Below are positions 36,001 to 44,841 of a DNA stretch of 64,000 nt, piece after piece. The stretch is from assembly GCA_900544375.1 (NCBI GenBank), contig UQUZ01000003.1, positions 1-64,000 on the forward strand, read 5' to 3'. Every line of letters begins with the position of its first letter. The stretch's first letter is position 1. Origin of the DNA: an uncultured Oscillospiraceae bacterium (GTDB lineage: Bacteria > Bacillota > Clostridia > Oscillospirales > Acutalibacteraceae). The notes under the pieces were generated by a model. That model worked only from the letters and a program-made list of their open reading frames with translations, made no database searches and had not been told where the DNA came from. The position numbers and the translations under genes were made by a program.

Positions 36001-36270
36001 CCTTCATTGCGGGGGTCTAAGAGATGCACGACGCCTATGAGAGCGCGCAGCTACCGGCTATTTTTTATTACGAAGCGCAGCGAGTAACAAAACAGGGCCT
36101 GCCTTCATTGCGGGGATCTAAGAGATGCACGACGCATATGAGAGCGCGCAGCTACCGGCTATTTTTTATTACGAAGCGCAGCGAGTAACAAAACAGGGCC
36201 TGCCTTCATTGCGGGGATCTAAGAGATGCACGACGCATATGAGAGCGCGCAGCTACCGGCTATTTTTTAT
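36001..36270. repeat. 101-bp tandem direct repeat, about 2.7 copies
   Basis: Units start at 36001, 36102 and 36203. The second and third are nearly identical and the first differs at a few positions (GGGGTC versus GGGATC, CCTATG versus CATATG). The third stops after the shared GGCTATTTTTTAT. The unit contains TTACGAAGCGCAGCGAGTAA, a palindrome-like segment also seen in shortened form near 54728. The unit length is not a multiple of three and the unit is too long for CRISPR. Confidence 0.85.
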
Positions 36271-36299
36271 AGAATTCGATCACTATAACCCGAAAATGC

Positions 36300-36328
36300 T
36301 TGACGTAAGCAAAAATTTTTTGTATAAT
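36300..36328 (+). promoter_or_regulatory. Near-consensus SigA promoter of the zinc-ribbon/LRR gene
   Basis: TTGACG (36300-36305), an exact 17-bp spacer and TATAAT (36323-36328) lie about 260 bp upstream of the start codon. They imply a long 5' untranslated leader beginning near 36335. Confidence 0.85.
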
Positions 36329-36334
36329 TAGGCC

Positions 36335-36590
36335 AAAATCAAAACAGGTGAATTGCCAAAAGCGCATAGCCTGCGGATAGGGATCATATTCTTTTCATAA
36401 TGAAAAGGATCGTGTAGAGGAGGCCTGAAGAAACCTCCCGGCATTGTGCTGCGCATGGCCGGGGAAGGAAGCAAGGCGGCGTTTTCCGTCTGGCGGCTCG
36501 TATAATCCCGGCCGTGCGAAAGGGCTTGGCTGTACCAAAATTTTAAAGGAATGCAATGCCCTGCATTCCAATTCTGGAGGGAGCTTGAAA
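36335..36590 (+). ncRNA. Candidate structured 5' leader RNA upstream of the zinc-ribbon/LRR gene
   Basis: The leader folds into several stems that can be seen directly. One is a hairpin CTTTTCA/TGAAAAG (36391-36407). AGGAGG (36418-36423) is able to pair with CCTCC (36434-36438). A long-range 11-bp stem joins GCATGGCCGGG (36453-36463) and CCCGGCCGTGC (36507-36517) and encloses a smaller GGCGG/CCGTC hairpin. GGAATGCA/TGCATTCC (36548-36555 and 36562-36569) stands just before the ribosome site GGAGG (36576-36580). The same CCTCC could instead cover that ribosome site. It does not match any riboswitch class I know well. Confidence 0.5.
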
Positions 36591-37517
36591 ATGATTTGTC
36601 CAAAGTGTGGAAAAACCAATGATGATGGAGTTACATCCTGCGCCTTCTGCGGCGCAAAGTTTACGGCAATGTCCGCAGAAGTTAAGAAAGAGTCCGGTGG
36701 ATTCTTTCAAAAACATAAAACGCTGGTGATTGTGGCAATTGTTCTGGTCATTCTGATTGCAGGCGGTTCGGTTGCCGGTTATTTTATAAATGCTTCTAAA
36801 AAACCAACGAAACAGGGGGCGGATGCATTCAGTATTGATGCGAGCGGTGTGCTCACCAGCTATGCAGGCCCCGGCGGGGAAGTGGTGATTCCAGATGAGG
36901 TCAAAGAGATCGGCCCCGGTGCTTTCCAAAATAATGATACGATTACATCCGTCGTCATCCCGAAGCATGTCACCGCCATCGGCGCTAACGCGTTTGAAGA
37001 TTGCAGCAAGCTGACGAAGGTCGTCATGCCGGAGCAGCTCGAAAAGCTTGCCGAACGCACTTTCGAGGGCTGCCGGTATCTAACTGATGTGACCATCCCG
37101 CAAGGCGTTACGATCATTGAAGAGCGCGCCTTTGGAGATTGCACGGAGCTGCCTGCCATTACAATCCCCGGCACGGTAAAGCGAATTGATATCTATGCTT
37201 TCTGGGCCTGCAATAAGTTAACAAAGCTCACGATTGAAGAGGGCGTGGAAGTAATCGGAGATTCCGCTTTTGGCGTATGCATGCATCTGCCTGAGGTGAA
37301 GCTTCCATCCACGGTTACTACCATTGAGGATTCGGCATTCTGGAAATGTGAGGAGCTCAATAAGGTCACTCTTCCGAAGAGCATAACGAGCATCGGCTCC
37401 GAGGTATTTCCCGTTTCAGACGATCATAAGATGACGGTCTATGGCGAAAAGGATTCCTTTGCTCATAACTTCGTGAAGGATAATAAGAATTTTACGTTTG
37501 TAGAAACCAACGGTTAA
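36591..37517 (+). CDS. Zinc-ribbon membrane protein with BspA-like leucine-rich repeats
   Basis: This 308-aa protein starts at the ATG at 36591, 10 nt after GGAGG. The N-terminal zinc ribbon is MICPKCGKTN with cysteines 3, 6, 17 and 20. A membrane helix lies at about 44-66 (VIVAIVLVILIAGGSVAGYF). An outer region follows with about eight LRR_5 repeats of the form IGxxAFxxCxxLTxVxIPxxV (residues about 95-285). The predicted topology puts the zinc ribbon in the cytosol and the repeats outside. LRR_5 domains often mediate adhesion or protein binding. The function is unknown. Transcription starts from its own strong promoter, and the gene ends in a hairpin terminator. Confidence 0.85.
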   Translation: MICPKCGKTNDDGVTSCAFCGAKFTAMSAEVKKESGGFFQKHKTLVIVAIVLVILIAGGSVAGYFINASKKPTKQGADAFSIDASGVLTSYAGPGGEVVIPDEVKEIGPGAFQNNDTITSVVIPKHVTAIGANAFEDCSKLTKVVMPEQLEKLAERTFEGCRYLTDVTIPQGVTIIEERAFGDCTELPAITIPGTVKRIDIYAFWACNKLTKLTIEEGVEVIGDSAFGVCMHLPEVKLPSTVTTIEDSAFWKCEELNKVTLPKSITSIGSEVFPVSDDHKMTVYGEKDSFAHNFVKDNKNFTFVETNG

Positions 37518-37539
37518 GCGTCATTCGATTATCAAAATC

Positions 37540-37577
37540 AGCAGCCCAGCAGGGAACACACTGCTGGGCTGCTTTTC
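37540..37577. terminator. Bidirectional terminator between LRR and beta-helix genes
   Basis: AGCAGCCCAGCAG (37540-37552) pairs with CTGCTGGGCTGCT (37561-37573), followed by TTTTCG on the plus strand. It separates convergent genes. Confidence 0.8.
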
Positions 37578-37591
37578 GTCTATCGATTTTT

Positions 37592-39754
37592 TTATTTCAA
37601 TTCTAACTGCTTCTGCCCACGGAACACGATGAGCCTGTTCCCTTTTTTTCCGCAGCCGGGTACGCGAGCAGGTGTGACCGCCACGCCGTTTTCCGCACGC
37701 AGCACGTCGCCCTGTCGCACGCCGCGGCGGTACAGGCGAGAGAGGGGGGAGAGCTTTGCCACATATATGCCCTCATAATCCGGTAGCCCGCACAGAGAGC
37801 GCCGCGTTTCGTCAATCTGGGTAAAGCGGCTGCCAAACCGGCGGATTTCGTACAAATTTCCCGTGCCCAAAAGGGGAGCCTGATCCGGCTCCGGGCAGCC
37901 TTCGCGCCCAAAGGAAAGGGAAAAGGGCTGAAAGCCGGCTTCCGCTGGAAATCGCTGCTCGAGTGGATTTCCATCCGGCGCGGGGAGGAAAAGGTTGCGC
38001 CTCCCACGTAGAATGCGGTTTCGTTTCGCCTTGCCCTGCGCGCCGAAAAAGAGGTTGTTGTCAACTTTTGTCGTATAGCCTGTATTCAGGATAACAACGT
38101 GGAGCGGATCGGGCGAAATTACCACATTGTGCTCCACTATATCATCGTTCCCGGCATAGGTCGCATGCAGATCGATCGGTGCGCCCAGCAGGAGGTTGTT
38201 GCGCACGGTGCGGAAAAATCCCTCCCGCAGCTTGATGCCCACGCCGCAGCAGAGGTTATCTGTAATTTCATAGTTGGAGGAGCCGTCATCTAAGTCGATA
38301 CCGAAGCCGCGGCTTCCGACCACACGGTTATGATGGATGCGGACGGGCTCCACCGCGTCAAGCAGAGCGTAGGGCTTTTTCTCGCTGCCACGCCGACCCA
38401 TCGTATCCTCCCCGCCTAGTGACCAGAAGCGGTCGCGTCCCCAACTGTTGAAGGGACCATGGTCGCCAGTTTCCCGCACACAATCGAACAGGTCGTTATT
38501 TTCAATTAAATGCCCGCCGAAGCAGCCGTCGCAGATATTAATACCGGCGCGCGGCAAATGGTGGATGGTGTTCCCACGCACGGTTATGTGGCTTGCAACG
38601 CTCAAGGTGACGGCGGCGGATTGCTTTTCAAACCGGCCGAGGTCATAAAAATAGCAGTTTTCCACCGTGATGCCGCGCGGATATTTTTCATTCTGCGGGC
38701 CAGGTGTAGTGTCTGATAGTGTCGTTTTCTGATTTTCCCAGGTGGATAAATCCCGGCAGGCGCTCTGGCTGCCAAAAACCACCACGCCGCTCGCGCCGCA
38801 GTGCCGGAAATCGCAGTGCGAAACCGCGATTGCCTCATTATAATCCTTTAGATAAATACAGTTGCTGCCAATCTCCATAAAGGAGCAGCCGGAGAGGGCA
38901 ACGTTTTTGCAATCCTCCAAAAAGACCGCGCCCTTCTGCGCGATGCTCCAGTCACTGCGCGTGCGTTTTTCATAAACGCTGTCAAAGAGCGTACGGTTTG
39001 TGTGCCGGAAGGCCAGCCCTCTGATCTCCACCCTTTCGCTGCGCCGGATATCGAGCAGCGCGTGCCCGGTTGCATATTCGGCTTGCGCGGATGCCGCATC
39101 CGTGCCCTCCCGGAAGATGAGATAGAGCCGCCCATTTGCCCTGTCGTAAAACCATTCGCCCGGTGCGTCGAGCTCCTCAAAGAGATTTTCCACCATGACG
39201 AAGGAGGCGGAACAGCCGTCGCCGCGGTTATTGTCGCCCACCCAGTCGAGCTGGAGGGAGCCGTCCGGGTTCTTCCCGAGAATGCGGAAGCTGTTGCCGC
39301 CCCACTCGTGCTTGTGCAGCGCGCGCACATATCCGCCCGCCGGTTTTTGCCATCGCGCGGTCCTTTCTCTGGAAAGCGTATCCTTTGCGTAACCGCCGAG
39401 GATTTCCCCCGGCTGCTCGTTGGGGTAGCGGCACATGATATAGGGCTCGCCATTGACGAAAACCGCCTGAATCTCCTGGCCCGCGCCGATCTCCGCATAG
39501 TAGATCTCATCCCGCTCCCACTTTTGAAAAGGGGTGGTAACCGGCTGCGCGGCGGTCAGCACCGCCGTTTCCCCATCGGCGGGGCGAATGGAGAGGGGCG
39601 TTTTACAATCGTGGATTTGAATGGGCTTTTTTAGCCGGTAGATGCCCTCATGCAAAATAATATCGGTGGGGTTCCCGCTTTGCTTTGCCTGTTCAATTGC
39701 GCTTTGGAGCGCCTGTGGGGCGCCGCATTGCGGCCGGATTTGTACGCTGTCCAT
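37592..39754 (-). CDS. Right-handed parallel beta-helix protein with C-terminal PDZ-like domain
   Basis: From the ATG at 39754 (AAGGGCGG upstream) the protein is 720 aa; an upstream in-frame extension looks non-coding. The N-terminal region has IYYAEIGAGQEIQAVFVNGE and MCRYPNEQPGEI, then beta-helix rungs such as VENCYFYDLGRF and VRGNTIHHLPRAGINI. DHGPFNSWGRDRFW forms a probable active-site loop. The last ~70 residues (LYRRGVRQGDVLRAENGVAV) resemble PDZ. No signal peptide is seen, so it is probably cytosolic. The layout recalls carbohydrate-active beta-helix enzymes, possibly GH141-like, but I cannot confirm activity. Confidence 0.72.
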   Translation of the reverse strand: MDSVQIRPQCGAPQALQSAIEQAKQSGNPTDIILHEGIYRLKKPIQIHDCKTPLSIRPADGETAVLTAAQPVTTPFQKWERDEIYYAEIGAGQEIQAVFVNGEPYIMCRYPNEQPGEILGGYAKDTLSRERTARWQKPAGGYVRALHKHEWGGNSFRILGKNPDGSLQLDWVGDNNRGDGCSASFVMVENLFEELDAPGEWFYDRANGRLYLIFREGTDAASAQAEYATGHALLDIRRSERVEIRGLAFRHTNRTLFDSVYEKRTRSDWSIAQKGAVFLEDCKNVALSGCSFMEIGSNCIYLKDYNEAIAVSHCDFRHCGASGVVVFGSQSACRDLSTWENQKTTLSDTTPGPQNEKYPRGITVENCYFYDLGRFEKQSAAVTLSVASHITVRGNTIHHLPRAGINICDGCFGGHLIENNDLFDCVRETGDHGPFNSWGRDRFWSLGGEDTMGRRGSEKKPYALLDAVEPVRIHHNRVVGSRGFGIDLDDGSSNYEITDNLCCGVGIKLREGFFRTVRNNLLLGAPIDLHATYAGNDDIVEHNVVISPDPLHVVILNTGYTTKVDNNLFFGAQGKAKRNRILRGRRNLFLPAPDGNPLEQRFPAEAGFQPFSLSFGREGCPEPDQAPLLGTGNLYEIRRFGSRFTQIDETRRSLCGLPDYEGIYVAKLSPLSRLYRRGVRQGDVLRAENGVAVTPARVPGCGKKGNRLIVFRGQKQLELK

Positions 39755-39872
39755 AGGATACCGCCCTTCCCGGATAAAATGATTTGGCCAAAACGCTTGT
39801 AACATACCATAGGAGGGCTGGAAAGTCAATGGCTTTTCAGCGATAGCGGTTTCCCGTTTAGCGCCTCTTCTC

Positions 39873-39901
39873 TTGACGCAGGGGCCGCGATACCGCATAA
39901 T
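39873..39901 (+). promoter_or_regulatory. SigA-type promoter of the MBL-fold gene
   Basis: TTGACG (39873-39878), a 17-bp spacer and CATAAT (39896-39901) lie 35 bp upstream of the start codon at 39937. Confidence 0.7.
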
Positions 39902-39936
39902 AGAAAAAGATCAATTTGTCAGGAAGGGAGAGCCAT

Positions 39937-40743
39937 ATGAAATCCGAATATCCATACCGGGAGATTGCGCCCAAGGTTTATATGATCAACGAGTTCAATG
40001 TGGCGGATTGCTATCTGCTCGTCGGCACTGAACGCGCGCTGCTGATTGATATGGGCGTGGGGCTCGGGAACCTGCGCGCCTTTGTGCAGCGCCTCACCGG
40101 CGGGCTGCCGCTCGATGTGGTTGCAACACATGGGCATGTGGATCACATTGGCGGGCGTGGGCAGTTTCCGCGCGTTTCAGTGCAGAAAGAGGATGTGGGC
40201 ATCATTGGCCGGGTAACTGTACCCTATCGGAAAGCCTTTTTTGCCCTGCAACGTCAGGCTGCCCCTTATGGGGTGAAGGCTAAGGATATTCGGCCTGGTG
40301 AATATCACTCGGAGCCTCTGCCCATGCACGAAGGGCAGGTGTTTCGCCTCGGCGGGAAAACGGTCTCTGTAACACACGTGCCCGGGCATACACGCGGTTC
40401 CGTCTGCCTGCTCGCTGAGGAGGACCGGCTGCTTTTCACCGGGGATAATGGGAACCCGGTTTTGTTCCTCTTCCTGCCAAATTGCGCCACGCTGGAAACC
40501 TGGCTGCGCAGTGCAAAGCGCATGCTGGCGCTTGCACGGGAAACCGGTGCGGCGATGTACAGCGGGCACGGCTTTTCTGAATTGGCAGAAGAAACGGTGC
40601 AGGCGCAAATCCGGCATATGGAGGCAATCCTGACTGCTGCGCCACGGAAAAACGCACACATGCCGCGGTATCAGGTGAGTAGGCAGAAGGAAAATGGTCT
40701 GCTCGCAATTTATCGCGGAGATCTCCTGTGGGATGAGCGGTGA
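39937..40743 (+). CDS. MBL-fold metallo-hydrolase
   Basis: This metallo-beta-lactamase-fold protein is 268 aa from the ATG at 39937, which has AGGAAGGGAG upstream. The metal site HGHVDH is at residues 65-70. A further histidine lies in VPGHTRGSVCL, an aspartate in LLFTGDNG, and a late histidine in YSGHGFSEL. The set is complete for a dinuclear hydrolase. The substrate is unknown; glyoxalase II-like thioesters or other small esters are common in the family. It stands alone behind its own promoter, ahead of the pheST operon. Confidence 0.85.
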   Translation: MKSEYPYREIAPKVYMINEFNVADCYLLVGTERALLIDMGVGLGNLRAFVQRLTGGLPLDVVATHGHVDHIGGRGQFPRVSVQKEDVGIIGRVTVPYRKAFFALQRQAAPYGVKAKDIRPGEYHSEPLPMHEGQVFRLGGKTVSVTHVPGHTRGSVCLLAEEDRLLFTGDNGNPVLFLFLPNCATLETWLRSAKRMLALARETGAAMYSGHGFSELAEETVQAQIRHMEAILTAAPRKNAHMPRYQVSRQKENGLLAIYRGDLLWDER

Positions 40744-40776
40744 GGGAAAACCCGCATGCTTTTTTCAATTTCGCTC

Positions 40777-40805
40777 TTGCCAATCGTTTGAGATTGTGCT
40801 ATATT
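40777..40805 (+). promoter_or_regulatory. SigA-type promoter of pheST
   Basis: TTGCCA (40777-40782), a 17-bp spacer and TATATT (40800-40805) precede the T-box leader. Confidence 0.7.
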
Positions 40806-40829
40806 AAAACAAATCTATAACGCTGTGAT

Positions 40830-41091
40830 GAAGAGAGTAAGCGGTTTTCAATCGTTTTCGCGGCCAGAGAGGGCGAGCCCAGGCTGAAAGCGCGCCCGCG
40901 CGGAGAAGCTGCTGAAGTTCACTTCGGAGCGGTGCGGTTGAAGCGAGAGTGGTAGGCCGCAACGGTTCGCCTCCGTTATGCGGCGCAACGCTCTGTTACA
41001 GGGCGCGAGTGTTTGCTTCTTTGCAAAAATCAGGGTGGTACCGCGGAGGAATTACGCCTTCGTCCCTATTCACAGGGGCGAAGGCTTTTTG
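40830..41091 (+). promoter_or_regulatory. T-box riboswitch of pheST
   Basis: The hallmark T-box sequence AGGGTGGTACCGCGG (41032-41046) forms part of the antiterminator. The competing intrinsic terminator GCCTTCGTCCC...GGGGCGAAGGC plus TTTTT occupies 41056-41090. The upstream Stem I region has a candidate specifier TTC (40918-40920) followed by A, matching tRNA-Phe. Uncharged tRNA-Phe binding should let transcription continue into pheS and pheT. Confidence 0.93.
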
Positions 41092-41174
41092 TTGTCCCAT
41101 TGGATGCACCCATCAGAATCAAAGAGCAGAGCAGTTGAGCAAGTCTGATTTTAGTTTGGAAGGAAGGATTCAGA

Positions 41175-42194
41175 ATGAAAGAGCAGCTCGAATCAATCCG
41201 GGAAGCGGCCCGGCAGGAGCTCGCAAAGATCGAATCGCGTGCGGGGCTGGATGCCGCCCGCGTGCGTTTTCTGGGCAAAAAGGGCGAGCTGACCGCCGTA
41301 TTGAAGCAGATGGGGAAACTCACGGCGGAGGAGCGCCCGGTCATTGGTCAACTGGCCAATGAAGTGCGCGCCTATATTGAGCAGATTGTGGAAACACGCG
41401 AGAAGGAGCTCAAGGCGGAGGAAACTGCCAGGCAGCTGGAAAACGAGCGCATTGATGTAACGATGCCCGGCAAATGCCGCCCGCTTGGCCATAAGCACCC
41501 GCTCTCTATTGTGCTCGATGAGGTAAAGGAAATCTTCCTCGGCATGGGCTTTGAGGTAGCCACCGGCCCGGAGGTCGAGTGGGATTACTATAACTTTGAG
41601 GCGCTGAATATTCCGCCGGATCACCCTGCGCGCGATACGCAGGATACCTTCTATATCACTGAAAAGATGCTCCTGCGCACGCAAACTTCGCCTGTGCAGA
41701 TCCGTGTGATGGAGCAGCAAAAGCCGCCCATCCGCATCATTGCGCCCGGCAGGGTTTACCGCTCCGATGCGGTGGACGCCACGCATTCTCCTCTGTTCCA
41801 CCAGATTGAGGGCCTTGTGGTGGATGAGGATATCACCATGGGCGATCTCAAGGGTACGCTCGAGGCCTTTGCCAAACGGCTCTATGGCGACGATACGCGT
41901 ATTCGTCTGCGGCCGCATCATTTCCCATTCACGGAGCCATCCTGCGAGATTGACGTATCCTGCTTCCGCTGCGGCGGCAAGGGTTGCCCGATGTGCAAGG
42001 GCGAGGGCTGGATCGAAATTCTCGGCGGCGGCATGGTGCATCCGAAAGTGCTGCAAAACGGCGGCATTGACCCGGAGAAATACAGCGGCTTTGCCTTTGG
42101 CGTAGGGCTGGAGCGGCTTGTTATGTTCCGCTTCAATATTGACGATATGCGGCTGCTGTATGAAAACGATATGCGGTTTCTCAGCCAATTCTAA
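41175..42194 (+). CDS. pheS: Phenylalanine--tRNA ligase alpha subunit
   Basis: This 339-aa catalytic subunit of the heterotetrameric PheRS has an N-terminal coiled coil (residues 1 to about 85). The class II core follows: [19 protein letters not shown], the motif 2 region with [21 protein letters not shown], and motif 3 [30 protein letters not shown] is also diagnostic. The ATG at 41175 has GGAAGGA upstream. It is controlled by the T-box leader. Confidence 0.97.
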   Translation: MKEQLESIREAARQELAKIESRAGLDAARVRFLGKKGELTAVLKQMGKLTAEERPVIGQLANEVRAYIEQIVETREKELKAEETARQLENERIDVTMPGKCRPLGHKHPLSIVLDEVKEIFLGMGFEVATGPEVEWDYYNFEALNIPPDHPARDTQDTFYITEKMLLRTQTSPVQIRVMEQQKPPIRIIAPGRVYRSDAVDATHSPLFHQIEGLVVDEDITMGDLKGTLEAFAKRLYGDDTRIRLRPHHFPFTEPSCEIDVSCFRCGGKGCPMCKGEGWIEILGGGMVHPKVLQNGGIDPEKYSGFAFGVGLERLVMFRFNIDDMRLLYENDMRFLSQF

Positions 42195-42334
42195 GGGAAG
42201 AGGGCAAGGGAGCTTTATGCATTGCGCAGCAGCGCCTGCGAATTGTGCTTTTCAATCATAAATTCCACTCGAAAATTCGGCTGCGCCAAAACCGCACAAT
42301 TTCGCGGCTCGGTGCAAGAAAGGATTGTCATGTA

Positions 42335-44716
42335 ATGAATTTATCCAAAAAATGGCTGCTCGATTATATCGACTTAAACGTTGACGATAAAACATTCAGC
42401 GACGAAATGACGCTCTCCGGCTCCAAGGTGGAGGGCTATGCGAAGGAGGGTGCGGATCTTACCAACATCGTGGTCGGCAAACTTCTATCGCTGGAAAAGC
42501 ACCCGGATTCCGATCATCTCTGGATCTGCCAGATCGACGCGGGGCAGGGGGACCCCCTCCAGATCGTCACCGGCGCGCAGAATTTGAAGGAGGGCGATTT
42601 TGTCCCCGTCGCGCTGGATCATTCCACAGTGCACGGTGGCAAGCAGATCAAAAAGGGCAAGCTGCGTGGCGTGCCGAGCAACGGCATGCTCTGCTCGCTG
42701 GGCGAGCTGGGGCTGACCACGCACGATTTTCCCTATGCAATTGAGGATGGCATCTTTGTTTTGGGCGATGACTGCGATTTGACGCCCGGCGCGGATATTC
42801 ATGACGCGATCGGCCTCAACGATACGGTCACGGAGTTTGAAATTACCTCCAACAGGCCGGACTGCCTGTCTGTTTTGGGCCTCGCGCGTGAGGCTGCGGC
42901 AACCTTTCAAGTGCCGTTCCAAATGCCCGTGCCGCAGGTGAAGCCTACTGCGGGCAATGTGAATGACCACCTGAGCGTTACCATCCTGGATGCGGAAAGG
43001 TGCTATCGCTATGTGGGCGCGGTCGTCGAAAATGTGCGCATTAAGCCCTCCCCGCGCTGGCTGCGCGAGCGGTTGCGTGCGAGCGGCGTGCGCCCGATTA
43101 ACAATATTGTCGATATCACAAATTTCGTCATGCTCGAATATGGCCAGCCGATGCACGCTTTTGACCTGCGCTACCTGGAGGGGAACAGCGTGATCGTTCG
43201 CCGTGCAGAAAACGGCGAGCGGATCACCACGCTGGATGGCATTGAGCGCACGCTCACAGATGATATGCTCGTCATTGCGGACGCGAAAAAGCCTGTGGCT
43301 GTAGCGGGCGTGATGGGCGGCGAATACAGCGGCATCATGGAGGATACAACCACCATTGTTTTTGAATCTGCCTGCTTTAACGGCGCGTCTGTGCGCCGCA
43401 CAGCCAAAAAGCTTGGCATGCGCACGGAGGCGTCCTCTCGCTATGAAAAGGAGCTGAGCCCCGTCAGCTGCCCGGTTTGCCTTGCGCGCGCGTTGGAGCT
43501 TGTGCAGCAGCTCGACGCGGGCGATGTGGTGAACGGCGTGGTGGATTGCGACCGCTCCAAAAAGGAGCAGCGCACCCTGCCTTTTGATTGGCAGTGGGTT
43601 AATCACTTCATCGGCATCGAGGTGGGCCCGGAGGAGCAGAAGGCGATCCTGGAGCGCATCGGTTTCCGGGTGGAAAACGGCACAATCTATGTGCCTCCCT
43701 TCCGCAATGATATCGAGCATAAAGCCGATATTTCCGAGGAAATTGCCCGCTTCTACGGCTATGGGAACATCCCGAACCGGATGCTCACAGGCGTTGCGAA
43801 CGCAAAGCTTACCCCCATGCAGCAGCTTGAGCGCTTGATCCACAGCACGCTGCTCGGCTGCGGCCTGAGCGAGGTATCCACCTATTCATTCATTAGCCCG
43901 AAGGCATATGACCGCGTCCGCCTGCCGGCGGAAAGCGAAAAGCGCAAGTCTGTTGTGATCACCAACCCGCTGGGCGAGGATACGAGCGTCATGCGCACAA
44001 CGGCTCTGCCGTCCATCTTAGACGTGCTCTCCCGTAACTATAATAACCGCAACCCGCAGGCAGCGATCTATGAGCTTGCGGTGGAATACACCCCGCGCGG
44101 CACACAAGAGCTTCCCCTGGAGCAGCCGAAGGCCGCGATTGGCATGTATGGCGATGGCTGCGATTTCTATGCGCTCAAGGGCGTGGTGGAGGAGCTGCTG
44201 AAGGCCTGCGGCCTGGTAGATTACGATGTGGAGGCTGTGACGGATGATCCGACCTTCCATCCCGGACGCACGGCACGAATCATGAAAGAAAGCCGCGAGG
44301 TGGCCTTCCTTGGCGAAATCCACCCGCAAGTGCAGGAGAATTATGGCCTCGGCATGAAAGCGTACGCTGCTGAGGTGGATGTAGCCGCCCTGATGGAGCT
44401 CGGCAACCGCCAAAAGGTCTATCACCCGCTGCCGAAGTTCCCGGCCTCCACGCGCGATATTGCCGTGGTGTGCGCGCGCGAAACGCCGGTGCTCACGCTG
44501 GAGCGGGTGATCGGCGAAGCGATCGGTGCAATTCTCGAAGAGATCAGCCTCTTCGATGTTTACGAAGGCAAGCAGATTGAGGCTGGTAAAAAGAGTGCGG
44601 CGTTCAGCCTGCGGCTGCGCGCCGCCGACCGGACACTCACCGATGAGGAGGCCGACGCGGCTATGAAGCGCGCGGTCAAGGCGCTGGCGAAAATCGGCGC
44701 GACTCTCCGGGCATAA
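42335..44716 (+). CDS. pheT: Phenylalanine--tRNA ligase beta subunit
   Basis: This subunit is 793 aa from the ATG at 42335 (AAGAAAGGA upstream), normal for bacterial PheT. It begins MNLSKKWLLDYIDLNVDD. The tRNA-binding EMAP-like domain contains HPDSDHLWICQIDAG, the B3/B4 editing domain contains EYGQPMHAFDL, and a C-terminal anticodon-binding ferredoxin fold ends RTLTDEEADAAMKRAVKAL. It pairs with PheS 140 bp upstream. The gap has no obvious regulatory hairpin. It shares the T-box control. Confidence 0.97.
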   Translation: MNLSKKWLLDYIDLNVDDKTFSDEMTLSGSKVEGYAKEGADLTNIVVGKLLSLEKHPDSDHLWICQIDAGQGDPLQIVTGAQNLKEGDFVPVALDHSTVHGGKQIKKGKLRGVPSNGMLCSLGELGLTTHDFPYAIEDGIFVLGDDCDLTPGADIHDAIGLNDTVTEFEITSNRPDCLSVLGLAREAAATFQVPFQMPVPQVKPTAGNVNDHLSVTILDAERCYRYVGAVVENVRIKPSPRWLRERLRASGVRPINNIVDITNFVMLEYGQPMHAFDLRYLEGNSVIVRRAENGERITTLDGIERTLTDDMLVIADAKKPVAVAGVMGGEYSGIMEDTTTIVFESACFNGASVRRTAKKLGMRTEASSRYEKELSPVSCPVCLARALELVQQLDAGDVVNGVVDCDRSKKEQRTLPFDWQWVNHFIGIEVGPEEQKAILERIGFRVENGTIYVPPFRNDIEHKADISEEIARFYGYGNIPNRMLTGVANAKLTPMQQLERLIHSTLLGCGLSEVSTYSFISPKAYDRVRLPAESEKRKSVVITNPLGEDTSVMRTTALPSILDVLSRNYNNRNPQAAIYELAVEYTPRGTQELPLEQPKAAIGMYGDGCDFYALKGVVEELLKACGLVDYDVEAVTDDPTFHPGRTARIMKESREVAFLGEIHPQVQENYGLGMKAYAAEVDVAALMELGNRQKVYHPLPKFPASTRDIAVVCARETPVLTLERVIGEAIGAILEEISLFDVYEGKQIEAGKKSAAFSLRLRAADRTLTDEEADAAMKRAVKALAKIGATLRA

Positions 44717-44841
44717 GGGGAATCAAGCGTAACAGCTCCTAATCCGATACGATAAAAAACAGCGCCCCATATGCGATACTGCACCGCCCCAGATTGTGCG
44801 GACAGCACAAAAAAGAGCCTGTGAGTAGGAAATATTAAGAT
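44717..44841. other. pheT-IS3 intergenic segment
   Basis: This contains no clear pheT terminator. Partial GC-rich pairings occur around 44745-44810, and an AT-rich stretch near 44825 probably marks the right end of the IS3 remnant. I could not fix a terminal inverted repeat because the other end is deleted. Confidence 0.3.

Noticed and set aside
36001..36270. Tandem repeat as a CRISPR array
   Set aside because: The repeats are contiguous 101-bp units without unique spacers, and no cas genes are present.
36125..36331. 68-codon open frame within the 101-bp repeats
   Set aside because: The unit length is not a multiple of three, so the frame is not kept between units, and there is no family resemblance.
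36463..36472. GGAAGGAAGC, which resembles the core of signal recognition particle RNA
   Set aside because: The matching AGGUC-type partner strand and the usual UCC-GGAA-GGA stem are missing, and the context is a messenger leader.
36497..36511. CTCGTATAATCCCGG, like the first strand of a purine riboswitch
   Set aside because: The following conserved purine-riboswitch core segments (AATATGG and the second and third junction strands) are absent.
42485..43843. 452-codon open frame antisense to pheT
   Set aside because: It lies wholly inside a certain gene; long antisense frames are common in this GC-rich DNA and no motif is visible.
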